Assembly: GCA_013287915.1 (NCBI GenBank)
Contig: JABDCX010000010.1
Span: forward strand, 20,870-62,155
DNA from: Chlamydiota bacterium
Lineage (GTDB): Bacteria; Chlamydiota; Chlamydiia; Chlamydiales; Parachlamydiaceae
Direction of reading: 5' to 3'
DNA: 41,286 nucleotides
The position numbers and the translations under genes are program-made. A model generated the notes under the pieces. That model did not search any database. It was not told where the DNA came from and was given only the letters and a program-made list of their open reading frames with translations. Positions 7,543 to 16,192 of this stretch are shown piece after piece. Within the stretch, counting starts at the first letter, position 1, and each line of letters begins with the position of its first letter.

Positions 7543-9068
7543 TACTTATCCTTCGTTTTGCCAACTATTCTATCCAACGAGAACTGCTGGCGCAACTTTT
7601 CAATTTCTTGATCGACGAGATAGAAGCGTACATCGCCGCCTCCCTCCACCATTTCACGGCTCGACAAACGGTCTCGACGCACTTTCAAAACCTGGGCACT
7701 GACCTGCAGCTCATTTGCTTCGTCGAAGAAGAGCACGCGTCGCCCTTTTGTTCCCTTAAGCTCCATCAGTTGCGTCGCGGGGAAAAAATCAACTCGATCG
7801 GCTAAAACATACTGTTGCGCCTTTGTCCGATCCTTGCTGATGCCACCGTCTCGATTGACGATTTTGACATGTCCGTACAGGACGATCCGTTCGGGAGAAA
7901 CCCCACTTTCGTCGTGCCTATAGTGGATCGACACCTGGTCGGCTAAAATGTCTCCACGCTCATCTGTGTAGAAAACTTGCTTGCCATCGAGGACTTTTCC
8001 CTCCCCATCTTTTGGACTATTTAACCTGACTTCCAAAGCCGAATGATCCAAGACACACGATCCGTAACTCTTCAGTGTTTTCATCCCGGGACCATCTTTC
8101 CCTTTGTAAATCAAAGTCGACTCCCCTTCAGCTTCTGCGCGGACCCATTGCTTAGGTTGTTGCCCATCCATAAAGAGGATGATGCGCTCTTTGCTCTTCA
8201 GCAACCCCATGTCGGGATCGTTCACCTCCACATTCCCCAGCAACGTCACAATGCCGCTCTTCTCTTCCCAAGAGGCGCGATCGGCGCAAATGCTCAACAC
8301 ACCCGGGGCCTTTTTCTCGTCCCCCTCCACCACCATCGTACCCCGCATATTTTCCATCTCCAATTGGCGGGCGGTTGTGTCGAGTGTCATCGTTTTTGCG
8401 TAAACGAGATCCCCTCGCTGATTCGTGACTTGACAAGTAGCCGCTCCTTCGCTTCCGGTCATGACCACTTGTCCTGGCAAAACGGAGGAGGCATCGGAAG
8501 CGTTTTCCTCCTCTTGGCGATAAAAAATAGCTCGGTTTCCCGAAGCGATAAAATCGTGGTTGTAGCTGATCGTGACCTCTTCCCGCGCTTCGATTTGCTG
8601 CACTTTTTCTTGTAAACTGGAATCTGTTTTTTGATCATCGCGCAGAAAAATAAGAGATAACTCTCGGCTCTTCATCGTGACTGGAATTTTTTCTCCGCCG
8701 GCGCCCGTGCAATATTCATGGAACACGACGTACTCCCGTTCGTTATTGCCCAAGCACGTGCCTACGCCTGCTATCAGATTGAGATGCGCCTGGTGGCAGA
8801 GGAGCTCACCCCCTCCGCACAAACGGAGCCACACATGTTCGTTCAAGTCGATCGTTTCAAATTCCCCATCTTTACCAGCTTTGGGTTTCATCACAACGCG
8901 ATTTGCGGTCAACACACCGGCAGCATGATCGACGACAACTGATCCTTTCAATACGATCTGATGCCCGTCATATGCCGCGTGGTTTGAATTGATCACAACC
9001 ACCTTTGCTAAAAGGGCAATTGGAATCAATGCTATCCCGCATACAAACCCAAAAAGCAAGCGCTTCAT
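7542..9068 (-). CDS. Large LptA/OstA-like periplasmic LPS transport protein
   Basis: 508 residues, against about 185 for E. coli LptA. It should form the periplasmic bridge that carries LPS between LptC and the outer-membrane LptD. The N-terminus is a signal peptide (MKRLLFGFVCGIALIPIALLA). The rest is rich in short beta strands with OstA-like patterns (e.g. ADRASWEEKSG, TLLGNVEVND, YGHVKIVNRDG), suggesting several stacked OstA domains. It sits between the lptC-like gene (4-base ATGA overlap) and lptB (1-base overlap). The family call rests on these patterns plus operon position; the exact symbol is uncertain because of the length. Confidence 0.8.
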   Translation of the reverse strand: MKRLLFGFVCGIALIPIALLAKVVVINSNHAAYDGHQIVLKGSVVVDHAAGVLTANRVVMKPKAGKDGEFETIDLNEHVWLRLCGGGELLCHQAHLNLIAGVGTCLGNNEREYVVFHEYCTGAGGEKIPVTMKSRELSLIFLRDDQKTDSSLQEKVQQIEAREEVTISYNHDFIASGNRAIFYRQEEENASDASSVLPGQVVMTGSEGAATCQVTNQRGDLVYAKTMTLDTTARQLEMENMRGTMVVEGDEKKAPGVLSICADRASWEEKSGIVTLLGNVEVNDPDMGLLKSKERIILFMDGQQPKQWVRAEAEGESTLIYKGKDGPGMKTLKSYGSCVLDHSALEVRLNSPKDGEGKVLDGKQVFYTDERGDILADQVSIHYRHDESGVSPERIVLYGHVKIVNRDGGISKDRTKAQQYVLADRVDFFPATQLMELKGTKGRRVLFFDEANELQVSAQVLKVRRDRLSSREMVEGGGDVRFYLVDQEIEKLRQQFSLDRIVGKTKDK

Positions 9069-9772
9069 TTATTGCTCCCCGATTGATTGAGAGAGGCCTT
9101 AAAGCCATCTGCTTGAAACAACACTCCCCGCTCCCCAAAAGTGATGTCGACTTGATCGGCAACCCCAGAGAAAAGCGAGCGCTGCTTGTCTACGTTTTCA
9201 TCCAATTGATGGCCTGACAATTCATAACGCCATAGCCGAGCATCTTTTGCAATGAAGTTTTGCAACTGGTAGTTGTAAACGGCAAGATCAGCTTCTAGGT
9301 ACAACAGTCGCTGCCGCGGTTCCGCATGCAAAGCCGCCGCTACGGGGATCAATGACGACCCAAGCGGGTCGCGGATCGAAAAGGTGCTGCCATCGGCAAA
9401 CCGATAAAATAAATCCTCTTGATACCAGCAACAAACTTGCTCTAAATGCTCCACGACGTGGTGATGGCTCCCTCTTGCCACCAATAAGATGCGTGCATCG
9501 CGACTTTTGAGTCGGAACTGCTCTGGCCACGCAGAGCGATTTAAATAAATGTCTTTCTGCAAATCGCGTCTGACATGGGTCGTCGTCTTTGCTATGGGTT
9601 CTTGGTTGAGCTGAGAGCTCTCCACCAACGTGCGGTAACCCTTGAGATCTTTACCGGTGACCCGGGCAAATCCCCGGTAGAGGGTCGCACAAGTGAAGAG
9701 GAGTCCCACCAATACCAGCGCCACAAAAGGAAGAAAACACAACATTCGGCGTTGGCGATTGATCTCATTCAT
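9065..9772 (-). CDS. LptC-like inner-membrane LPS export protein
   Basis: 235 residues, with one N-terminal membrane helix (about residues 11-30) and a periplasmic remainder. In the Lpt system LptC anchors the periplasmic bridge to the LptBFG transporter. Direct similarity to LptC is weak to the eye; the call comes from topology, the C-terminal beta-rich region (GVADQVDITFGERGVLFQAD) and position directly upstream of the lptA-like and lptB genes. Its start is 7 bases downstream of the kdsA stop, and its stop overlaps the next start as ATGA. It probably corresponds to the conserved chlamydial protein found between kdsA and the ABC gene. Confidence 0.7.
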   Translation of the reverse strand: MNEINRQRRMLCFLPFVALVLVGLLFTCATLYRGFARVTGKDLKGYRTLVESSQLNQEPIAKTTTHVRRDLQKDIYLNRSAWPEQFRLKSRDARILLVARGSHHHVVEHLEQVCCWYQEDLFYRFADGSTFSIRDPLGSSLIPVAAALHAEPRQRLLYLEADLAVYNYQLQNFIAKDARLWRYELSGHQLDENVDKQRSLFSGVADQVDITFGERGVLFQADGFKASLNQSGSNK

Positions 9773-9779
9773 AAAAATC

Positions 9780-10598
9780 TTATGCTTGCACTACCTCGTA
9801 GAGGCGTGTGAGAAGGTCGAGCAGCGCTGGCAACTCTTTAAAGTCGAGAACGGTTGCTGCATCGCTCATGGCACGTTGTGGATCCGGGTGTGTTTCCAGA
9901 AAGAGGCAATTTGCACCTGCCGCAACAGCCGCCCTAGCCAAGATTGGAATGAATTCTCGATTGCCTCCTGTAGCGTTTCCCGCCCCTCCTGGAAGTTGAA
10001 CAGAGTGCGTTGCATCAAAACAGGTCGGCACCCCAAATGTTTGCATAATCGGAATCGACCGCATGTCAGCAACCAGGTTGTTGTAACCAAACGTCACGCC
10101 CCGATCGGTGAGGATGATCTTGTTATTGCCAGAAAGGCGGATCTTTTCCACGACGTTCTTCATATCCCAAGGGGCCATGAACTGCCCCTTCTTCACGTTC
10201 ACCACCCGCTTTGTTTCAGCTACGGCGACGATCAGGTCGGTTTGGCGACACAAAAATGCGGGAATTTGCAAGATATCGCACACCTCTGCCACAGCAGCTG
10301 CATCTTGCGGTTGGTGCACGTCGGTCAACACAGGAAGATCAAATTCCCGTTTTACTTTTTCTAAAATGCGCAACCCCTCTTCAAGGCCGGGGCCACGAAA
10401 CGACTGGATCGAGGTGCGGTTGGCTTTGTCGTAGCTACTTTTAAAAATGAAATTGATCGGCGTGTCTGCAAACATCTTTTTCAACATGTCTGCAGAGCGC
10501 ATCGTATGCGCTTCGCTCTCGATGACACAGGGACCTGATATGATTGCTAATGGATGTCCTTCCCCAATCAAAAAATCGGCAACTTCCACACAATGCAT
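9780..10598 (-). CDS. kdsA: 3-deoxy-8-phosphooctulonate synthase KdsA
   Basis: 272 residues, full length. It condenses phosphoenolpyruvate with arabinose 5-phosphate to form Kdo 8-phosphate, the precursor of the inner-core sugar of LPS. Signatures seen: SGPCVIES (C24), FKSSYDKANRTS, LTDVHQ, FDATHSVQLPG and FLETHPDP. The cysteine in GPCVIES marks the metal-dependent class; E. coli KdsA has asparagine there. It is the first gene of the kdsA-lptC-lptA-lptB operon, with AGAGGGA five to six bases before the ATG and a good promoter further upstream. Product formation and LPS export are thus co-expressed. Confidence 0.97.
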   Translation of the reverse strand: MHCVEVADFLIGEGHPLAIISGPCVIESEAHTMRSADMLKKMFADTPINFIFKSSYDKANRTSIQSFRGPGLEEGLRILEKVKREFDLPVLTDVHQPQDAAAVAEVCDILQIPAFLCRQTDLIVAVAETKRVVNVKKGQFMAPWDMKNVVEKIRLSGNNKIILTDRGVTFGYNNLVADMRSIPIMQTFGVPTCFDATHSVQLPGGAGNATGGNREFIPILARAAVAAGANCLFLETHPDPQRAMSDAATVLDFKELPALLDLLTRLYEVVQA

Positions 10599-10639
10599 AA
10601 AATCCCTCTTTTTGGTTAATTGTCGTAAGCTGGTCCTCT

Positions 10640-10668
10640 AGTTTAGAGCATTTTTGCTTTTTGTTCAA
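10640..10668 (-). promoter_or_regulatory. Promoter of the kdsA-lpt operon
   Basis: On the minus strand TTGAAC (10668-10663) and TAAACT (10645-10640) are separated by exactly 17 bases, about 42 bases before the kdsA start codon. Confidence 0.6.
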
Positions 10669-10670
10669 GG

Positions 10671-10914
10671 ATATGCCGCCCTTTCAGGGCTCGTTACTAG
10701 GATGCGTGTAAACCCAGGCCTCCGTTCGCTAACGCTCACTCCGACCTGGGCTATACTAGACCGACCCTTCGGGCCTCACAACACGCTCAATTTGTTCTGG
10801 AACTGATTTTGTTGCTGAGGCCCAACGGGCCGGTATCTTATAGCCCAGGTCGGAGCGGAGCGGAGGCCTGGGTAAACACGTACCCTAGTAACGAGCCCTG
10901 AAAGGGCGCCATAT
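10671..10914. repeat. 244-bp imperfect inverted repeat (REP/MITE-like)
   Basis: The outer arms ATATGCCGCCCTTTCAGGG (10671-10689) and its near-complement ending at 10914 pair. Pairing continues inward through GGCTCGTTACTAGG, CCCAGGCCTCCG, CCGACCTGGGCTAT and GGGCCTCA (10771-10778 with 10816-10823), leaving a loop of roughly 28-37 bases. It encodes no protein I recognise and is much larger than a terminator. It lies in the 438-base gap between kdsA and the next gene; the rest of that gap (10915-11036) holds CTTAGGG/TTAGGGAC motifs and nothing else I can name. Confidence 0.85.
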
Positions 10915-11036
10915 CACTCTAGGATCTTCGAAATTGTAGATACAATATTTTATTGTCACTTTTGCAACTGCCTCTTAGGGCCCTTAGGGACAGGTCCACA
11001 TTCCAGTCTTTTTTGACCTCAGGCACGGGATCGCAA

Positions 11037-11768
11037 TCAGGGGTTAAGAGCGGGCTGAAGTTTTGCGAGCTTTATTTCTTCATAGCGTATTGCGGGGGCC
11101 ACTAGGTAGCAGGTTATCAAGAAAACGGCAAAGAAATGGTTAATTAGGGCTGCAAGCCCAATCAAGAACATCACGAGAAAAATACTCCAAATTGACCAAG
11201 CATAACCCTTGGTCATTTTCCAACTCTCACTGAGTGATTCTCTAAGCTTCGTTTTTTTATCGACGAGAAGATAAGGAACCAAAAACCACCGCCACCCGAA
11301 CAAAATACAAATAAATGCAAGGAATATGGGAGGGATAAACAGATAGTAAGGCAATGGGAGAGAACTCGTAGAAAATACAGCAAGCGCAGTCAAGGCCGGC
11401 GCAAAAAAGACCAATAATGATAGGACGATCAACACTCCTGCCATCAGATAAAATCCTGTTAGCTTCAACCATAACCAATTATTTCCAAGTTCATCGAAAA
11501 TAGAGCTTAAATCGGGCGTTTTCCCTTGGGCAACTCGTAAATTCAAAACTGCAGCCCCTACGCAAGCCAACACATTTGTTACGTCTAGGAAGATAGAGAG
11601 TGTTTGCAATGTATTTGAATTGGGATGGTCTCCAGCCAAGAGATCAGTAAAAACTGCAAAGGCTTCCAAAGCAAAAATAAGCGCATAGAGCTTTAGATTT
11701 TTCCTGATAAGAGTTAGACTTTTACCAAATAAAGCAAAAGCGCCTGTTAATTTTTTTTGATTTTCCAT
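11037..11768 (-). CDS. Integral membrane protein of unknown function
   Basis: 243 residues with about five or six hydrophobic segments. Visible features include an N-terminal amphipathic part (FALFGKSLTLIRKNLKLYAL), a central pair of long helices, a charged stretch (LVDKKTKLRESLSESWKMT) and a final hydrophobic hairpin. This layout resembles DUF975/GPDP-membrane-type proteins, but I do not recognise it with certainty. The ATG at 11768 is preferred over the ATG at 11774 because AGGA then sits five bases upstream. The gene is visibly more AT-rich than rpoC and has a strong promoter of its own. It lies downstream of rpoC, where Chlamydia carries the transaldolase gene, and is bounded by repeat-rich gaps, so it may be a lineage-specific insertion. 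Confidence 0.7.
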   Translation of the reverse strand: MENQKKLTGAFALFGKSLTLIRKNLKLYALIFALEAFAVFTDLLAGDHPNSNTLQTLSIFLDVTNVLACVGAAVLNLRVAQGKTPDLSSIFDELGNNWLWLKLTGFYLMAGVLIVLSLLVFFAPALTALAVFSTSSLPLPYYLFIPPIFLAFICILFGWRWFLVPYLLVDKKTKLRESLSESWKMTKGYAWSIWSIFLVMFLIGLAALINHFFAVFLITCYLVAPAIRYEEIKLAKLQPALNP

Positions 11769-11806
11769 ATGCATCCTAAATCATCTATCTGTTATATAGA
11801 GATACT

Positions 11807-11836
11807 ATTGTATTAAGAAATTACAAATATTGTCAA
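11807..11836 (-). promoter_or_regulatory. Promoter of the 11.0-11.8 kb membrane protein gene
   Basis: On the minus strand a perfect TTGACA (11836-11831) is followed after 18 bases by TACAAT (11812-11807), about 38 bases before the start codon. The surroundings are strongly AT-rich. Confidence 0.65.
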
Positions 11837-11923
11837 CAGAATGATTATTTAAACAATTTATTGAATATTAAATAATTAAAGGAAGTAATTTTTGAAAGGG
11901 ACAAGGAACCTTAGGGACACTAG

Positions 11924-11966
11924 GGACCTTAGCGACAGTAGGTTAATACCCATGTCGCTAAGGTCC
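11924..11966 (-). terminator. Perfect 14-bp hairpin downstream of rpoC
   Basis: GGACCTTAGCGACA (11924-11937) is exactly complementary to 11953-11966, with a 15-base loop that can itself pair (GGT/ACC). It lies 15 bases beyond the rpoC stop. On the rpoC strand no clean T-run follows, so termination is plausible rather than shown. The arm is part of a wider set of GGGACCTTAG-like motifs nearby. Confidence 0.45.
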
Positions 11967-11980
11967 TGCAGTCCCTTGAG

Positions 11981-14900
11981 CTATTCTAGGGACTCTGAGC
12001 CAACTGGCAGCACTTCGACGAACTCGAATGTGAGCGGCTCTTCGAGCTCGCGGTCGACGAACTTCTTGACGCGCTTGTGGCGCTCAAAGCCCGTTCCGCC
12101 AGGAATGATGTGCCCCATGATCACGTTCTCTTTAAAGCCGAGCAGATAATCTGTTTTACCGGCACAAGCAGCTTCGGTCAAGACACGGGTTGTATCTTGG
12201 AAAGACGCTGCTGAGATGAACGAGTCGGTGCCGAGCGAGGCTTTCGTGATCCCCAAGAGAATCGGGGTCGCTTGCGCTGCCTTGCCGCCCTCTTTGGTCA
12301 CTTTCACATTCTCGAGGCCAAAGTCTTTCTTGTCGATCTCTTCGCCAAAGAGGAGGCTCGTATCGCCTGGATCGACGACGCGCACCTTCTTAAGCATCTG
12401 TCGGACGATAATCTCGATGTGCTTATCGTTAATGTCAACCCCCTGTAGGCGGTAGACCTCTTGCACCTGGTTCACGAGGTACTTCTGAAGTTCTCTTACA
12501 CCGCACACTTCTAAGATTTCGTGTGGGATCACAACGCCGTCTGTGAGCTGCTGCCCCTTCACGACGTGGTCTCCACGTTGCACAACAAGGTGCTTTGTGT
12601 GAGGGATGAGATGTTCCTCTTCCATCCCAGAGATCTCATCGCGGACGACGACGATCCTCTTGTTCTTCTGAACGCCTCGGAAGTCGACAACGCCATCGAT
12701 TTTCGCAATCTCGGCAGAATCTTTTGGCTTGCGCGCTTCGAATAATTCGGCAACGCGAGGCAGACCGCCGGTAATATCCTTTGTCTTCATCGCGGCAGCA
12801 GGGAGTCTTGCAAGCAGCGTACCTGCTGCTGAATAACTCTTCTCTGGTGCAGAGATGATCCCGCCTGCTGGGATCGGATAAGTTCCAACAAGAACTTTCC
12901 CTTCCTTATCGGCGTAAATGACGATCTGCGGATGGAGCTCGCCACGGTGTTGCTTCACAACGAGTTCAGACTTACCGCTCTGTTTGTTGATCGTTCTTTC
13001 AGTCGAAATCCCCTCGACGAGGTCTTCATAATGGACATAACCTGGGCGATCGCAAATGATGGGCACGTTGTACGGTTCCCACTCAGCAATCTTCTTGCCT
13101 GGCTTCACTTTAGAGCCATCAGCGACCAAAATCTTCGTTCCCAATTCAACTTTAAAACTTTGTTTCGGTTCGATCGATTTGGTACTCAGAAGCTTCTTGT
13201 ATTCTTCAATGGGTCGCCCTTCATCGCGGACGATGTTCAAGGTTCCGTTCTTATTCAGAGCAATCCACTGCTTTTCATCATTTTGCACGGTGCGCAAATC
13301 GGAATAGACGAGGATCCCTTCATTTTCTGCAAGAATCTCAGGTGTCAGTGCCGCAGACGCGATACCACCCAAGTGGAACGTTCTCATCGTCAACTGCGTA
13401 CCTGGTTCCCCGATCGACTGCGCAGCGATAATCCCCACAGCTTCTCCCATGCTGACGTGGCGGCCATTCGAGAGGTTGACACCGTAACATTTGGCGCAAA
13501 CCCCGCGTCGCGTTTCACAGGTCAGTACTGAGCGGATGCGGACGTTTTCAATCCCGGAATCGTCGACCGCCTCAGCTTGCAGAATCGTCAAGGTGTCTCC
13601 CATCTTTGCAAGCAGCTTGGTGCTGTCGCCAGGAAGGTAGATATCATCACAAACGGTTCGTCCAAAAATTCTGTCCTTGAGAGGAAGGAGTTCCTCTTGC
13701 CCTTGACGAATTGCCGAGACCTCAATGCCGTTGAGTGTGCCACAATCTTCTTCGGTGATGATCACGTCTTGCGCAACGTCGACGAGACGGCGTGTCAAAT
13801 AGCCAGAGTCGGCCGTTTTTAACGCTGTATCGGAAAGACCCTTACGCGCACCGTGGGAGGAGATCGAGTATTCAAGAACGGTCAATCCTTCGCGGAAATT
13901 CGACGTAATTGGAGATTCAATAATCGCACCAGATGGTTTTGCCATCAAACCTCTCAACGCTCCAAGCTGCTTAATCTGCGATTTGTTACCCCGTGCACCG
14001 GAGTCCATCATCACATAAAGTGGATTGCGCTTTCCTTCAATCGTTTCACTGATGAGCTTGAAGAGATCTTCAGAAAGGACGTCAGACGCTTCTGTCCAGA
14101 TGCTAATCGTCTTAGAGATCCGCTCCCCTTCTGTGATGATCCCGTCGTCGTATTGTTTTTTCACAATGGCGACGCGCTCATGCGATTCTTTTAAGATCTT
14201 CTCTTTGTTTTGCGGGATCTTGACGTCGCAAACGCCCATCGACAAGGCTGCCTTGGTGGCTTCGGTAAAGCCTAACCCTTTCAGGTTATCTAAGAAGCGG
14301 ACCGTTGCTTCGAGGCCTACTTTTTTGTAGCATTGCATGATGAGTTCGCCCATTTTTTTCTTTGGCAAACTGTAATTTTGAAACCCGAGCTCTTTTGGAA
14401 CGATCGTGTTGAAGAGGACGCGTCCTGGCGTCGTCTCAATGATACTTCCATCGTCGGTGCGCAACTTGATCAGCTCATGGATGCGCATCCCGCGGTTATA
14501 GTACCGCGCGGCCTGTGGTTTTGCACTCTTCTCTTTCTCAAACCAGTTGTAGCTGTCAGAACAGTAGAGCGCTTCGAGCACCTCCTGCGAGTTGCGGAAG
14601 ACGCGCGTCTTTTTGCCATGCTGTTCGGGGAAATAGAGCGGGTCGCACATGATGTAGTAAAGACCCAACGTCATATCTTGCGAAGGCACAGCCACTGGCT
14701 TTCCAGAAGAAGGCAAGAAAATGTTGTCTGGCGCCATCATGAGCAGCTTTGCTTCCAACTGCGCTTCGACGGAAAGTGGCACATAGACGGCCATCTGGTC
14801 ACCGTCGAAGTCGGCGTTAAACGCAGCGCACACAAGCGGGTGGACGCGGATAGCCTTTCCTTCGATGAGCACTGGTTCAAACGCTTGGATCCCCAAACGG

Positions 14901-16177
14901 TGAAGCGTCGGCGCACGGTTGAGGAGAACAGGGTGTCCCTTAATGATCTCATCGAGAACATCCCACACCTCTGTGGCATGTCTCTGGATCATCTTCTTCG
15001 CAGAACGGATCGTGTATACATACCCAAGATCTTTCAAACGCTTAACGATAAATGGTTCAAAAAGTTCCAGAGCCATGAGCTTTGGAAGACCGCACTGGTT
15101 AAACTTCAATTCTGGTCCGACGATGATCACAGAACGGCCCGAGTAGTCGACCCGTTTACCGAGCAAGTTTTGGCGGAAGCGCCCTTGCTTACCCTTAAGC
15201 ATCTCTGAGAGAGATTTCAAGGGGCGGTTTCCAGCTCCCATCACGGCATGTCCATGACGACCGTTGTCAAACAAGGCGTCGACAGCCTCTTGCAACATCC
15301 TCTTTTCGTTTCGGATGATCACTTCAGGCGTTTTGAGCTTCAAGATTGCTTTCAAACGGTTGTTACGGTTGATGACGCGGCGATACAGGTCGTTCAAATC
15401 GGACGTGGCAAAGCGGCCCCCATCCAACGGCACGAGCGGACGCAAATCGGGTGGAATGACGGGAACACACGACATCACCATCCAGTTTGGCTTATTATCA
15501 GAGGACAAAAAGCTTTCAACGATTTTCAAGCGCTTTGCAAGCTTCATACGCGCTTGCATCGACTTGGTTTTGCGGAGCTTCTCTTTCAATTCGACTAAAA
15601 GCGTCTGGAGGTCTTCAGAAGCCAATAGGTCTTGGATCGCCTCACCGCCCATCTCTGCAACGAATGCGTCGCGGCCCCACTTCTCTTGCGCTTCTCGGTA
15701 TTCGGTGTCGTTGAGGAGCTGTTTTTTCTCGAGATCGGTCGTCCCTGGATTGGTAACGACGTACTCTTCGTAGTAGATGACCCGTTCGAGGTCTGCGGAG
15801 GACATACCCAAGACATTCCCGATGCGGGATGGCATAGTCTTGAAAAACCAGATGTGGACGACAGGCACAGCCAAGTCGATATGAGCCATTCTCTCGCGGC
15901 GCACTTTCGACAGAGTGACTTCGACGCCGCAGCGATCGCACACAATCCCTTTGTGTTTGATCTTCTTGTATTTGCCGCATGCGCATTCCCAATCGCGAGT
16001 AGGTCCAAAGATTTTCTCGCAGAACAAGCCCCCTTTTTCAGGCTTAAACGTTCTGTAGTTGATCGTCTCTGGCTTTTTAATCTCGCCGCGGGACCATTGA
16101 TTGCGAATGACACTGTCAGACGCAATTCTAATGGTCAACTTATCAAATTGAGAGTCTTGATTCTGGTATTCTGACAT
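11981..16177 (-). CDS. rpoC: RNA polymerase subunit beta' RpoC
   Basis: 1398 residues, full length for a chlamydial beta' subunit, part of the core transcription enzyme. Seen: N-terminal zinc-binding cysteines in CACGKYKK...CDRCG (about 65-85), the catalytic magnesium loop NADFDGDQ (about 450-460), the trigger-loop region ([10 protein letters not shown]) and the second cysteine cluster [13 protein letters not shown] (about 885-900). It follows rpoB after 15 bases, so the two are co-transcribed. No large lineage-specific insertion is evident. Confidence 0.99.
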   Translation of the reverse strand: MSEYQNQDSQFDKLTIRIASDSVIRNQWSRGEIKKPETINYRTFKPEKGGLFCEKIFGPTRDWECACGKYKKIKHKGIVCDRCGVEVTLSKVRRERMAHIDLAVPVVHIWFFKTMPSRIGNVLGMSSADLERVIYYEEYVVTNPGTTDLEKKQLLNDTEYREAQEKWGRDAFVAEMGGEAIQDLLASEDLQTLLVELKEKLRKTKSMQARMKLAKRLKIVESFLSSDNKPNWMVMSCVPVIPPDLRPLVPLDGGRFATSDLNDLYRRVINRNNRLKAILKLKTPEVIIRNEKRMLQEAVDALFDNGRHGHAVMGAGNRPLKSLSEMLKGKQGRFRQNLLGKRVDYSGRSVIIVGPELKFNQCGLPKLMALELFEPFIVKRLKDLGYVYTIRSAKKMIQRHATEVWDVLDEIIKGHPVLLNRAPTLHRLGIQAFEPVLIEGKAIRVHPLVCAAFNADFDGDQMAVYVPLSVEAQLEAKLLMMAPDNIFLPSSGKPVAVPSQDMTLGLYYIMCDPLYFPEQHGKKTRVFRNSQEVLEALYCSDSYNWFEKEKSAKPQAARYYNRGMRIHELIKLRTDDGSIIETTPGRVLFNTIVPKELGFQNYSLPKKKMGELIMQCYKKVGLEATVRFLDNLKGLGFTEATKAALSMGVCDVKIPQNKEKILKESHERVAIVKKQYDDGIITEGERISKTISIWTEASDVLSEDLFKLISETIEGKRNPLYVMMDSGARGNKSQIKQLGALRGLMAKPSGAIIESPITSNFREGLTVLEYSISSHGARKGLSDTALKTADSGYLTRRLVDVAQDVIITEEDCGTLNGIEVSAIRQGQEELLPLKDRIFGRTVCDDIYLPGDSTKLLAKMGDTLTILQAEAVDDSGIENVRIRSVLTCETRRGVCAKCYGVNLSNGRHVSMGEAVGIIAAQSIGEPGTQLTMRTFHLGGIASAALTPEILAENEGILVYSDLRTVQNDEKQWIALNKNGTLNIVRDEGRPIEEYKKLLSTKSIEPKQSFKVELGTKILVADGSKVKPGKKIAEWEPYNVPIICDRPGYVHYEDLVEGISTERTINKQSGKSELVVKQHRGELHPQIVIYADKEGKVLVGTYPIPAGGIISAPEKSYSAAGTLLARLPAAAMKTKDITGGLPRVAELFEARKPKDSAEIAKIDGVVDFRGVQKNKRIVVVRDEISGMEEEHLIPHTKHLVVQRGDHVVKGQQLTDGVVIPHEILEVCGVRELQKYLVNQVQEVYRLQGVDINDKHIEIIVRQMLKKVRVVDPGDTSLLFGEEIDKKDFGLENVKVTKEGGKAAQATPILLGITKASLGTDSFISAASFQDTTRVLTEAACAGKTDYLLGFKENVIMGHIIPGGTGFERHKRVKKFVDRELEEPLTFEFVEVLPVGSESLE

Positions 16178-16192
16178 GCCTCTCCTATACTC

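Noticed and set aside
9693-10364. 223-codon plus-strand frame opposite kdsA
   Set aside because: It lies over conserved KdsA motifs and has no independent support.
14333-15208. 291-codon plus-strand frame inside rpoC
   Set aside because: Antisense to a fully conserved rpoC stretch; no ribosome site or recognisable protein. Likewise the frames opposite rpoB and tuf.
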